A stretch of DNA of 64,000 bases, taken from the NCBI GenBank assembly GCA_020466095.1, contig CM035807.1, positions 27,546,382 through 27,610,381 on the forward strand, given 5' to 3'. The stretch comes from Chlorops oryzae (taxonomy: Eukaryota > Arthropoda > Insecta > Diptera > Chloropidae). The translations under genes were made by a program, and so were the position numbers. How positions within the stretch are numbered: the stretch's first letter is position 1; each line of letters starts with the position of its first letter. The notes under the pieces are model-generated. The model saw nothing but the letters and a program-made list of their open reading frames with translations, ran no database searches and was not told the DNA's origin. This document shows, piece after piece, positions 54,264 through 64,000 of the stretch.

Positions 54264-57158
54264 CAATTAATAAAACAAGAAATATGAAAGTATTTTTTCA
54301 TTTTACACCCCGAAAAACTTTTTCACAAAAACCTAAAATTAAAGTTAAATAATTTTTTCCAGTTTTTTTCCATTTTCACGCAACATTCTGGCTGTCTTAA
54401 AAAATACCTCTACGCATTACCTTTCACCAAAAAATTTTTTGACCAAAATAAAAGATTATCTTTCTGAGATAAGTATTACAAAAACGTAAGTGGACATAAA
54501 TTGTCTTATTTTGAATTTTTGAAAGATTTGGATTTTTGCGATATTTAGAAAAAAAAATCATTGATTGACAATTCAAATTTTTTTTTTCTAAATTGATTTA
54601 AGTACTGAATAATTTGACTGGAAGTGAATGGGGGAAAATTCAAAATATTCCATATTTCTTCTCGTCATTTTTGATAATCAAAGATAAAAACTTCAACAAA
54701 AAATAAAAAAAACCTAACAGTCGTGTTGTTCTGTGTGGGAAAAGTCATTGAAATATTCAGTTTTTCAGCACATAATTCCTTAAAATTTCAATGAAAAGAA
54801 TTCCAATTATCAATGGTATTAATTTCACAACATCTTATTGATGATCATCTTCGTACGCGAGAATTGGTAATAGATAAGGATAGAAAATAATAGAAAATAA
54901 ATAATAAAAAAAAATAAATAAAAAATAATAAATAATACAAAATAATAATAACAATAAGTCTTCCATCACAAATTTCATTCGTTTCATGTTGAAACCGGAG
55001 CACTGTGCAACAGTTTAACTACCACTAAATCTCTCAAACTTACAGTAATAAAGCTAAACACATTCCGAGATAAGCAATTTGCAGGCATCGGTGTTTTTAG
55101 AGCAACGTCAGTCGTACGTGCCGACCGACACATTACATGTGCCGTCTTGTTGTTTTCCAGACCGCACTATTCTAAGCGAAATCTCTTCCTTACGAATATT
55201 GAAATGTAATACCTATTGAAATAATTTTTTTTTTTAAATTATTTTATACCAGATTTTTTAATTTTCATTCCCTACGCTCTTAACTACTTCGGACTAAATT
55301 CCTATAAACATCGACTTCAATTTGTCAAAGGCGAACAATCTAATTTTATATATCTTTCTCTCCCTTCCTCTCTCTTATTTTCTCTCTTTCTCCCACCAGG
55401 TCAAACCCTATAAAATGATTGAATATATTATAAATTTTCCATCAATGATAAGGCGCAAATAAATCAATCAAATCCATAATTCGGGAAACTGAATCGATTG
55501 GAATGAACAGATCTAGATTAGACCGAAAAATTTCGAACTTGACCGGTTAGTTTGTTTGGTTCTCGAAATTTCTTATTTGTGTAATCATCTCAGAGTCACC
55601 TTATCAGATAACTCTTTTTCTTTTTTAAATATTTGCAACACTGAATCGGTCCTCCAGCTGTTATGAGAGAAGTAAGAGACTAGCGAAGGGGAGCAAAGTG
55701 CAGCTAGACAAGTGCATGGCACTAAAATTGATAGCTCGAAAGAAAAATATTTCGAGTTTATACTAACTAATAAGTAGTTACGATTTGAACACGTTTCTTC
55801 GATTTAAAAGTCATAATTCTAAGGTGAATAATCACAGAAATTCAGTCTCGTCGAGAGAAACTTAGTGCCCGGCGGAATGCTTTCTTTGGGTCACAAAAGT
55901 GTGAGGAAATTAAAAGAAAGTCATCACTATGTTGGCGAAAGAGTTACTCGGCAAAAAGGGGCACCTTCCAGAAGCCGTGGCCTAGACGGATCCACCCCTC
56001 TCAATGGGGCTGCAGAAATTTAATTCGAGGGCATTTGAGCAAAATGAGATATTTTAGTTTTAAAATGAAAAGTGGACTTTTCGAATCAAACCTAAGAGGA
56101 ACTTCAATTAAAGGATCCAAAACAATCAAATCAGAGTTTATCCTTTTTTTGTTTTGTGGTGTAAAAGTTTGAAAACGGGATCTAAATAAATCTGTCTTAT
56201 GGAGTAAAATTTCTATTATTAGAGTTCCCTATAAAGTTCGGTCGCTTTTTTTCTGTGTCTTCAGTGTAGCATATTTTTAGAAGCTAAGTGAATCTTGTGG
56301 GGAGTCTTTCTAGAGATGCTCAGTTAAGGCTTTTTGCATTGGTGTGTAGAGTGAAGCAGACTATAGGTCTCGCGAGTGGTCCCAAAGGTAATAGAGACCC
56401 CCATGTCTTAAATGTCTCTCAACAAAGTGGACTCTACAAGAATTTGTGGCATAAGTGGAACCTCTCAGTTTGGGCACATCCCGTCTTGCAATTGTAATTA
56501 CTGTTCGGCCCTCCAAACATGATCAATTTTCGATAAATAAGTAAGAAAATTAGCCAGTATTGACTAGCTTGGAACATTATTCGGACATCCGTGGTCGCTT
56601 CATGGCCGTGGAATCGAACTCTCAGGGACTGAGAAATTAATGAGGCATTTACAATGAGTATCTTATAGTTAAAAGAAGAGTGTGACTTCGAATAAATAAA
56701 GGAACTTTTAAGCAAATAAATAAGTTTACCATTTATTTTGTTTTTTGTAAAGTTTGAAAGGGCATCTAACATCATCTGTTTATGAGTAAAATTTCTATTT
56801 TGTTCATATAAATTCGAATAACGGTTTTCATATGTTTACTTTATATTTTTAAAATAATATTTTGAGTCTTTCATAGAGTGCTTAGGTAAGGTTTAATTGC
56901 ATATTTAAGAACAAGAATAGGTCTACGAAGTGATGTCAAGACATATGGAGACACACCCAGTAAAAATTCATTAACAAATGATAAATTTTAGGACATAAGA
57001 ACTATTAGACATCCGTCATTGAAAAACTAGTCGCAAACATTTAATTCCAAATGATCTTACCACAGATAACAAGGGTATAGAAAACATGCCGAAATTTGTA
57101 GTGGACATTTTCGAATAATGTCTTTATTCATTAGGTCCTTTAGATCCTTGGATTTGTT
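54264..57158. other. Intergenic, no gene seen
   Basis: AT-rich with A-runs near 54900. TCTCTTATTTTCTCTCTTTCTC then CCACCAG at about 55370-55400 looks like a splice acceptor, but no coding frame follows. A minus-strand tRNA-like box B (GAGTTCGATTCC) lies at about 56608-56619. Confidence 0.4.
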
Positions 57159-58362
57159 GATCATAATGCGAAGTTAAAGCAAAACAATACTTTTATACTT
57201 CGAAAGCACAAAGCATTAAAATATTTTCAATTACTCACGCTTCATAGATCCCTTTTTAACTAGACAATTGTCTGGTTAAAAAGAAATCTAGTCCCGCTGC
57301 ATGTCACATTTCATACAAAAAACTGCCGTCATTTTAACTAGTCATGTTAGGTGCATAACCGTGGTCTAGTGACTTTGTGGAAATTGACCTCAGAATTAGC
57401 TGCAGGGGAATGATGGAATGGATGCATGAGTGAATGGATGAATGTGTGGATTGATGTTCGACATAAGCAGACGCATATGTACATGGTACTGGGCGTAAGC
57501 GTACTGTTATCGAGCTCGTTTTTAATACCAGAAGTTATTGTTTTATGAAAAAGATGATTACTCATTTTGCCGCTGATAAACAAATTTAATAATAGCATTC
57601 GGAATATCTCAAAATAGCTGCACGCACTTATGTATTTATGTATGTATGTATGTACACGATCAACTTGTCTGGCTGAAAATTAGCTCGTCCGGACAATGGC
57701 TTCTGCTCAAGCCTGAGACGGACCCCAGCGTCTGACGCTTCATGATTATTTTGGTTAAATGAAAGCAGTGTGCCAATCAAGTTCCGTCCCAATGGTAATG
57801 GCTGCGTAGAAATTCATAAAAATTTATACCTTCATCGAACTCCTTCGAGTATCTATAGTACTAACGAACACGAGTTGACTTAGATAACAATGTGAACATT
57901 TTGCTCAAATTAATTTCCGGATATTGTGGTTATTTGTAAATACATGCGAGCAGGTACATACATATGTGCGTGCAATTGTATCCTTGTTCATTACCATAAT
58001 GCAAATATAGTATTTCTAATGAATTACTTACTCATTGAATGCATCATGTGTGCATAAATTCCTTTGCCAGTCTTACGAAATTGCGTCTGCAGTTATCTGT
58101 AAGGAGAATTCGAATGGAAAGCAAATATTTAAGAAACGCACGTAATGATGTCGGACGAAAATGTAAGGACAAAAATAAATTATTCATAAAATGGACGGAT
58201 CCTAGTAGGAAACTATTTTAGTGTTGAATGACTAAATGAATTTTAAAGGACCGGAACAAAATTCATTATAGAGAGAATTCTTTCTATGGAGAAAAATGCA
58301 CTAAAAAAAATGTAGCGAAAAATTCTCAAGAACATTCGGTATAGAGAAAAATTTGTCATGCA

Positions 58363-59291
58363 GGTATGTGATTGTTTTCCTTTTCCCGAGGAAATGAATT
58401 CCACTCCTAAATTGATGTGATTTATTTCCCATTGCCAAGATAGATGGATAATTTAAATTCCCTCAACATTACGCTTGACAAATGAATTTTCGGAATTAAG
58501 TAATTAAAATTTCCCCTCAATCTTGGTAGAGGGGTGGCTCTGGGATAGCGTTATGGATGCGTGCTATGCGTGCTCTTGATTTCAGGGTCCGAGGTTCGAT
58601 TCCCGACACAGGCGAAACGGAGTGTAATGTTCCAAGCCTAGCACTGGTTTTTCAAAAAATCGCATGTTAGGGGCATACTACATACAATACTACAATACAC
58701 TCATACAAACACAAGAAAACCTTGGTATTACAATGGGCCGATTAACGGCCTAACCCAGCAGTTATTTGTAACCGATGGTAATGCAAAAAGTAGTTCAAAA
58801 GGTGCATAAATCAGTGCTTAAAATAAGCCGTTTTTGTGCGTATAACCGGAAGTGGCATTTTATTTCGGTAGTTGGCAATTCGGGTTTCGGTATTTGGAAA
58901 TTTTTTTCAAGCCATTTTCTCAGAAGCACGTGAGTGCAAAGCTGAGGAAAACATTGATGTTGATGATGACGACAGACCGAAGAGTCTGGAAACACGATCT
59001 TTGAATTTTAAATTCATATCAACTCTATCTTTTATTTCATTGAAGAAGATTAAATAAAAATGTTCCCATATATATTATTATTATATGCAATATTAGTAAT
59101 TTGACTTGAAAAGTAAAAACAAAGTACTTTTGAACCAAAAAAAAAAAAAAAAAATGAGTAGAATTTTTTGGATGGCAAAATCCTTATTTTAAACCGCTTC
59201 AACCTACCTACCTACCTTGGTAGAGGGAAAATAATCACATCAATTTGGGAGTGGAATTCATTTTCCCGGGAAATGGAAAACAATCACATAC
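58363..59291. mobile_element. TIR element (929 bp), copy 1
   Basis: The ends GTATGTGATTGTTTTCC match in inverted orientation, and the repeat continues imperfectly for about 70 bases (GAATTCCACTCC, AATTGATGTGAT). Flanking sequences are similar in direct orientation (ATAGAGAAAAATTTGT on the left, ATAGAGAATTTTGT on the right). A SINE is nested at 58525-58765. It is duplicated as part of the larger unit. Confidence 0.75.
58525..58765 (+). repeat. tRNA-headed SINE, GGCCGATTAACGGCC-tail type, copy 1
   Basis: Box A-like GGTGGCTCTGGGATAGCG and box B-like GAGGTTCGATTCCCG at tRNA spacing (with a long variable arm). The body holds GGTATTACAATGGGCCGATT and then AACGGCCTAACCCAG. The second copy is 61622-61855, and an inverted head lies at 59775-59860. 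Confidence 0.65.
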
Positions 59292-59774
59292 CCGATAGAG
59301 AATTTTGTTACAGAAAGTTGATTTAGTATTCACAGTTAGCGCATGGGTGTTTTTCATCTACAGAGCTCGGATCGTAGAGGCCTAATTGTTAGGAGCTAGG
59401 CTTGTAATGCGTGATTTTTTCTTTATTCTTAATAAAATGTAAATTTCATTGTTGGAAATTTCGGTGGGTTTGTTTAAATAATTTTTAGAATAAAATAATC
59501 TATAAGTAATATTTGAAGTTTTTTTATTTTCTTAAGCTTTTAAACATTTTATAAACAAAGAAATTTCTAAGAGGTAAATTTCCAGCTTTTATTCTAATTT
59601 ATCAAAATATTGAACAATTAACTCAAAAAGCTAAAATTTCAAAATTTCTTAATTTTTGATTTTTCATTGTAATTTAGTTTTATTCATTGACAAAAAATAA
59701 AAATAATTAAATATTTAATTTTTTTATTTGAAATAGAAAACATTTTTTAAAATATTTCAATTAATTATTTGCAA

Positions 59775-59860
59775 ACCCCTTTTCGTTGCGGGAATAACCT
59801 CGGACCCTGGGATCAAGAGCATAGCACGCATCCCCTACGCTATCCCAGAGCCACAACAAG
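59775..59860 (-). repeat. tRNA-like SINE head, inverted
   Basis: Reads on the minus strand as GTGGCTCTGGGATAGCGTAG, GATGCGTGCTATGCTCTTGA and GGTCCGAGGTTATTCCCGC: the same head as 58525, with a broken box B. Confidence 0.65.
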
Positions 59861-59917
59861 CAGTTTGCACTCAAAAAATTTTTACTTGAAAAATAAGTTT
59901 TTTTTTATTTTATATAT

Positions 59918-60052
59918 TTTAACCGGTAGCGCCTAGCGATGCCATATGGCTCACTAAAAAGTTCGTGTTTTGTCATCAAAACTTCAAAACCGGTTCATAT
60001 TTTATTTTATTTTTAATATTTATTTTTTTCAATTCAGGCGCTACCGGGTTAA
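59918..60052. mobile_element. Small MITE with TTAACCGGTAGCGCC ends
   Basis: The left end TTAACCGGTAGCGCCTAG and right-end reverse complement TTAACCCGGTAGCGCCTG form an 18-base inverted repeat with one indel. The flanks share ATATT, but the area is too AT-rich to trust. It lies between the two duplication units. Confidence 0.65.
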
Positions 60053-60167
60053 ATATTTAAAAAAAGAAAACAAAATTAAAATATGGATGAGAAAAAATAA
60101 AAATTATTAAAAAATAAATTAGGACATAAATATAAAAAAACCGTAATTGAAAAAAACAAAAAAAATG

Positions 60168-60245
60168 TTCACCCACGCCAGGAATCGAACCCTGTCCAAC
60201 GCGAGTGCCGAGCGATAGCTTTAACCACTGAGCTAAAGACGCCGT
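60168..60245 (-). repeat. tRNA-like sequence, minus strand
   Basis: Minus strand: GGCGTCTTTAGCTCAGTGG (good box A) and GGGTTCGATTCCTGG (perfect box B with stem CAGGG/CCTGG). The acceptor ends do not pair and the anticodon arm is not canonical. Probably a SINE head or degenerate tRNA. Confidence 0.55.
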
Positions 60246-61460
60246 GTTGGTTTCGTGATCATAACGCGAAGTTAAAGCAAAACAATACTTTTTTATACTT
60301 CGAAAGCACAAAGCATAAAAATATTTTCAAACTCACGCTTCATAGATCCCTTTTTAACTAGACATTGTCTGGTTAAAAAGAATCTAGTCCCGCTGCAGTC
60401 ACATTTCATACAAAAAACTGCCGTCATTTTAACTAGTCACGTTAGGTGCATACCGTGGTCTAGTGACTTTGTGGAAATTGACCTCAGAATTACTGCAGGG
60501 GAATGATGGAATGGATGCATGAGTGAATGGATGAATGTGTGGATTGATGTTCGACATAAGCAGACGCATATGTACATGCTACTGGGCGAAAGCGTACTGT
60601 TATCGAGCTCGTTTTTAATACCAGAAGTTATTGTTTTATGAAAAAGATGATTACTCATTTTGCCGCTGATAAACAAATTTAATAATAGCATTCGGAATAT
60701 CTCAAAATAGCTGCACGCACTTATGTATGTATGTATGTATGTATGTACACGATCAACTTGTCTGGCTGAAAATTAGCTTGTCCGGACAATGGCTTCTGCT
60801 CAAGCCTGAGACGGACCCCAGCGTCTGACGCTTCATGATTATTTTGGTTAAATGAAAGCAGTGTACCAATCAAGTTCCGTCCCAATGGCAATGGCTGCGT
60901 AGAAATTCATAAAAATTTATACCTTCATCGAATTCCTTCGAGTATCTATAGTACTAACGAACACGAGTTGACTTAGATAACAATGTGAACATTTTGCTCA
61001 AATTAATTTCCGGATATTGTGGTTATTTGTAAATACATGCGAGCAGGTACATACATACATATGTGCGTGCAATTGTATCCTTGTTCATTACCATAATGCA
61101 AATATAGTATTTCTAATGAATTACTTACTCATTGAATGCATCATGTGTGCATAAATTCCTTTGCCAGTCTTACGAAATTGCGTCTGCAGTTATCTGTAAG
61201 GAGAATTCGAATGGAAAGCAAATATTTAAGAAACGCACGTAATGATGTCGGACGAAAATGTAAGGACAAAAATAAATTATTCATAAAATGGACGGATCCT
61301 AGTAGGAAACTATTACAGTGTTGAATGACTAAATGAATTTTAAAGGACCGGAACAAAATTCATTATAGAGAGAATTCTTTCTATGGAGAAAAATGCACTA
61401 AAAAAAATGTAGCGAAAAATTCTCAAGAACATTCGGTATAGAGAAAACTTTGTCATGCAG

Positions 61461-62409
61461 GCATGTGATTGTTTTCCTTTTCCCGAGGAAATGAATTCCA
61501 CTCCTAAATTGATGTGATTTATTTCCCATTGCCAAGATAGATGGATAATTTAAATTCCCTCAACATTACGCTTGACAAATGATTTTTCGGAATTAAGTAA
61601 TTAAAATTTCCCCTCAATCTTGGTAGAGGGGTGGCTCTGGGATAGCGTTATGGATGCGTGCTATGCGTGCTCTTGATTTTAGGGTCCGAGGTTCGATTCC
61701 CGACACAGGCGAAACGGAGTGTAATGTTCCAAGCCTAGCACTGGTTTTTCAAAAAATCGCATGTTAGGGGCATACTTCATACAATACTACAATACACTCA
61801 TACAAACACAAGAAAACCTTGGTATTACAATGGGCCGATTAACGGCCTAACCCAGCAGTTCCCAGCAGTTATTTGTAACCGATGGTAATGCAAAAAGTAG
61901 TTCAAAAGGTGCATAAATCAGTGCTTAAAATAAGCCGTTTTTGTGCGTATAACCGGAAGCTGGCATTTTATTTCGGTAGTTGGCAATTCGGGTTTCGGTA
62001 TTTGGAAATTTTTTTCAAGCCATTTTCTCAGAAGCACGTGAGTGCAAAGCTGAGGAAAACATTGATGTTGATGATGACGACGAGACCGAAGAGTCTGGAA
62101 ACACGATCTTTGAATTTTAAATTCATATCAACTCTGATCTTTTATTTCATTGAAGAAGATTAAATAAAAATGTTCCCATATATATTATTATTATATGGAA
62201 TATTAGTAATTTGACTTGAAAAGTAAAAACAAAGTACTTTTGAACCAAAAAAAAAAAATCGGTAATTGAGAAATATTTTTCGGTAGTTGGCACAAATCCT
62301 TATTTTAAGCACCGCTTCAACCTACCTACCTACCTTGGTAGAGGGAAAATAATCACATCAATTTGGGAGTGGAATTCATTTCCCCGGGAAATGGAAAACA
62401 ATCACATAC
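61461..62409. mobile_element. TIR element, copy 2
   Basis: Starts GCATGTGATTGTTTTCC and ends GGAAAACAATCACATAC, corresponding to 58363-59291 with small indels and an added CGGTAATTG-like stretch near 62260-62290. Confidence 0.75.
61622..61855 (+). repeat. tRNA-headed SINE, copy 2
   Basis: Same head and GGGCCGATTAACGGCC body as 58525-58765. The CCCAGCAGTT end is duplicated here (61851-61870). Confidence 0.65.
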
Positions 62410-62835
62410 CCGATAGAGAATTTTGTTACAGAAAGTTAGACTTTAGGTATTCACAGTTTGCGCATGGGTGTTTTTCATCTACAGAGCTCGGATCGTAGAG
62501 GCCTGAATTGTTAGGAGCCCTTAAGGCCTGTTAATAGCGATGGAGTTTTTCTCTTTGATGTTCTTAATAGAAACGTGTATAACTTTGACATTGGTGGAAA
62601 TACTTCCGGGTGGGTTTCTGCTTTCAAAATAATTTGTTAAGTCAATAAAATACATGTTCCTTGCATAAGTACGAGTATATTGAAGGTTTTTCTGTAGCTT
62701 TTCCTTCATAGTGCTGTCTTGTCAAACACTCTTTATCAAATCTAAAGAAATTTTCTTGAAGCACGGTAAATTTCCAGGCTCTTTATATCTTAATTTATAC
62801 AAAAATATTTAACAATTTAAGCTACTCAATAAACA

Positions 62836-64000
62836 ACAAATTTGGACAAATCCAAATAAGTTTTTTGACTTAGTAAACGCCAAGCGCAAAGAGAGAGCCT
62901 ACCCATCTCAAATGATTAACAAAGATGTTGTTGCAGCTTCTGACGATGAAGCTGCTAATTTATTTGCGGATTTCTTCGAGAATGTCTATACTATGACAAC
63001 CTGTACTCCCACTTTTAATCAGCCGCAACAATTTTATGGAACGCCACTTTTCAATATGCCAGTTATAGATTCAAATACAGTACTTTCTTATTTGAATGCT
63101 TTGAAACCTTCATATAACTCTGGTCCGGACAACATCCCAGCCATTATATTAAAGAGTTGTGCTGATATGTTATGTAATGTGCTGAGCAAAGTTTTTAACC
63201 TTTCCTTAAAGACTGGAGTTTTTCCGGACATTTGGAAGCTTTCTTACATAGTACCTCTTCATAAAAATGGGCCCAAGTCACAAGTGGAAAACTATAGAAG
63301 CATTGCAAGACTGAATTGCTTACCGAAAGTATTCGAACACATTATAGCGGATCAATTGTCACGTGGCCTTGGTTCTGTAATTTCACCGTCACAGCACGGT
63401 TTTATGAAGGGAAGATCGACGGTGTCAAATCTGCTGGAGCTCACATCAACGATAGTGGATGGCTTCAATAGTGGATATCAAACAGATGTGATATTTACTG
63501 ACTTTAGCAAAGCGTTCGATAGTCTTAATCACAATCTACTGATATCGAAACTTGAAACTCTGGGTTTTCCTAGCTCACTTGTATACTGGATATCATCTTA
63601 TTTGAACAGTCGTAGACAGTGCGTGCTTTATAATAATTCATCATCGAGGTTCATTGATGTAACATCCGGAGTGCCGCAAGGAAGCCACTTAGGACCACTG
63701 CTTTTTATCCTTTTTATAAACGATCTCCCTTTGATACTGAAAAATTGCCGCATATTAATTTTCGCTGATGATGTTAAGCTTTTCCTGTCCTACAATAACT
63801 TTCAAGCAGGTATTTATATGCAAGCTGACCTAAATAGATTTGCGGATTGGTGTGAGTCGAATCTTCTCCTCCTCAACTTGGAAAAATTTAAAGTGATGAC
63901 CTTCTCTTGGAAAAACAATTTCAATCGGATCTACGTTCTGAGGAATAAGCAATTAGAACGCGTACAGTGCCATCGTGATCTGGGAGTTCTTTTAGATACA
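62836..64000 (+). mobile_element. LINE (non-LTR retrotransposon), reverse-transcriptase ORF, runs off the window
   Basis: An uninterrupted frame from 62843 to the window end (386 codons) encodes an RT of the Jockey/I/CR1-like branch. Motifs in order: NPNKFFDLVNAKR (pre-RT), SGPDNIPAIILKSC, YRSIARLNCLPKVFEHI, QHGFMKGRST, TDFSKAFDSLNHNLLISKL with a catalytic Asp, SGVPQGSHLGPLLFILFIND, and FADDVKLF with the catalytic Asp pair. The endonuclease ORF part is absent: sequence homologous to the duplication abuts the pre-RT region, so this copy is probably 5'-truncated. All catalytic residues seen are intact and there is no stop, which suggests a young copy. The 3' end is outside the window. Confidence 0.92.

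Larger units (their letters stand above)
57159..59640 (+). repeat. Segmental direct duplication, unit 1
   Basis: Near-identical to 60258-62835 from GATCATAATGCGAAG through TCGTAGAGGCCT (about 57159-59380), then decaying to about 59640. Most differences are single bases and 1-4 base indels, for example in the TATG repeat near 57640. The unit contains the TIR element 58363-59291 and a SINE. Confidence 0.93.
60258..62835 (+). repeat. Segmental direct duplication, unit 2
   Basis: Second copy of unit 1, offset by about 3.09-3.10 kb. It lies in the same orientation and ends against the LINE at about 62836. The 3' tail (about 62520-62835) matches 59400-59640 only weakly (AAATTTCCAG, ATTTAACAATT), so the homology fades rather than stopping sharply. 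Confidence 0.93.

Overview
This window comes from an AT-rich insect nuclear genome, most likely a schizophoran fly. The evidence is spliced genes with GT-AG introns, a tandem cluster of Yellow/MRJP-family genes beside Dpm3 and a GILT gene, a dipteran-type tRNA-Asn, and many copies of fly-type 'mini-me/DINE-1-like' elements (a GTCY microsatellite, a TA run and hairpin ends). I cannot name the species. From memory, D. melanogaster also has yellow-e-group genes next to GILT1. I could not check this synteny here.

Genes. Three plus-strand yellow-family genes lie in tandem: gene A (2735-4137, 4 exons, 392 aa), gene B (about 10625-14794, 4 exons, about 452 aa, first exon inferred) and gene C (16151-18786, 5 exons, 439 aa). 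They share exon junctions and the MRJP core (W-V-[IVL]-D-S-G, C-P-P, Y-[IL]-A-D). A plus-strand Dpm3 (23120-23987, 2 exons, 88 aa) follows, then a plus-strand GILT-type thiol reductase gene (27467-35475, 4 exons, 247 aa, 7.1 kb first intron). A good tRNA-Asn(GTT) lies at 7336-7409. A TATA box with an unassigned first exon (48005-48243) suggests another plus-strand gene whose coding part I did not find. The open reverse-transcriptase frame of a LINE runs off the right edge.

Everything else is mobile DNA or simple repeat. Many insertions could be delimited by terminal inverted repeats (TIRs) plus target-site duplications (TSDs). They include hAT-type elements with 8-bp TSDs at 4287, 20139, 26499, 29676, 34050, 45667 and 54112. 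TA-flanked MITEs lie at 1735, 4827, 6507, 20222 and 37600. A 2.07-kb foldback element with arms of about 840 bp lies at 39156-41220, flanked by an 11-bp repeat. A 1.8-kb Helitron/DINE-like element (42995-44829) contains a 101-bp tandem array that is itself interrupted by a 118-bp near-perfect palindrome. Simple-sequence blocks sit inside introns of gene B (degenerate GAT) and gene C (pyrimidine decamer). At least eight tRNA-headed SINE-like loci are scattered through the window. The right end (57.2-62.8 kb) is a direct duplication of about 2.5 kb.

Functionally, Yellow proteins are secreted MRJP-domain proteins linked to cuticle pigmentation, Dpm3 tethers dolichol-phosphate-mannose synthase in the ER, and GILT is a secreted or lysosomal thiol reductase. 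Nothing in the sequence suggests one shared pathway; the grouping looks like conserved neighbourhood.
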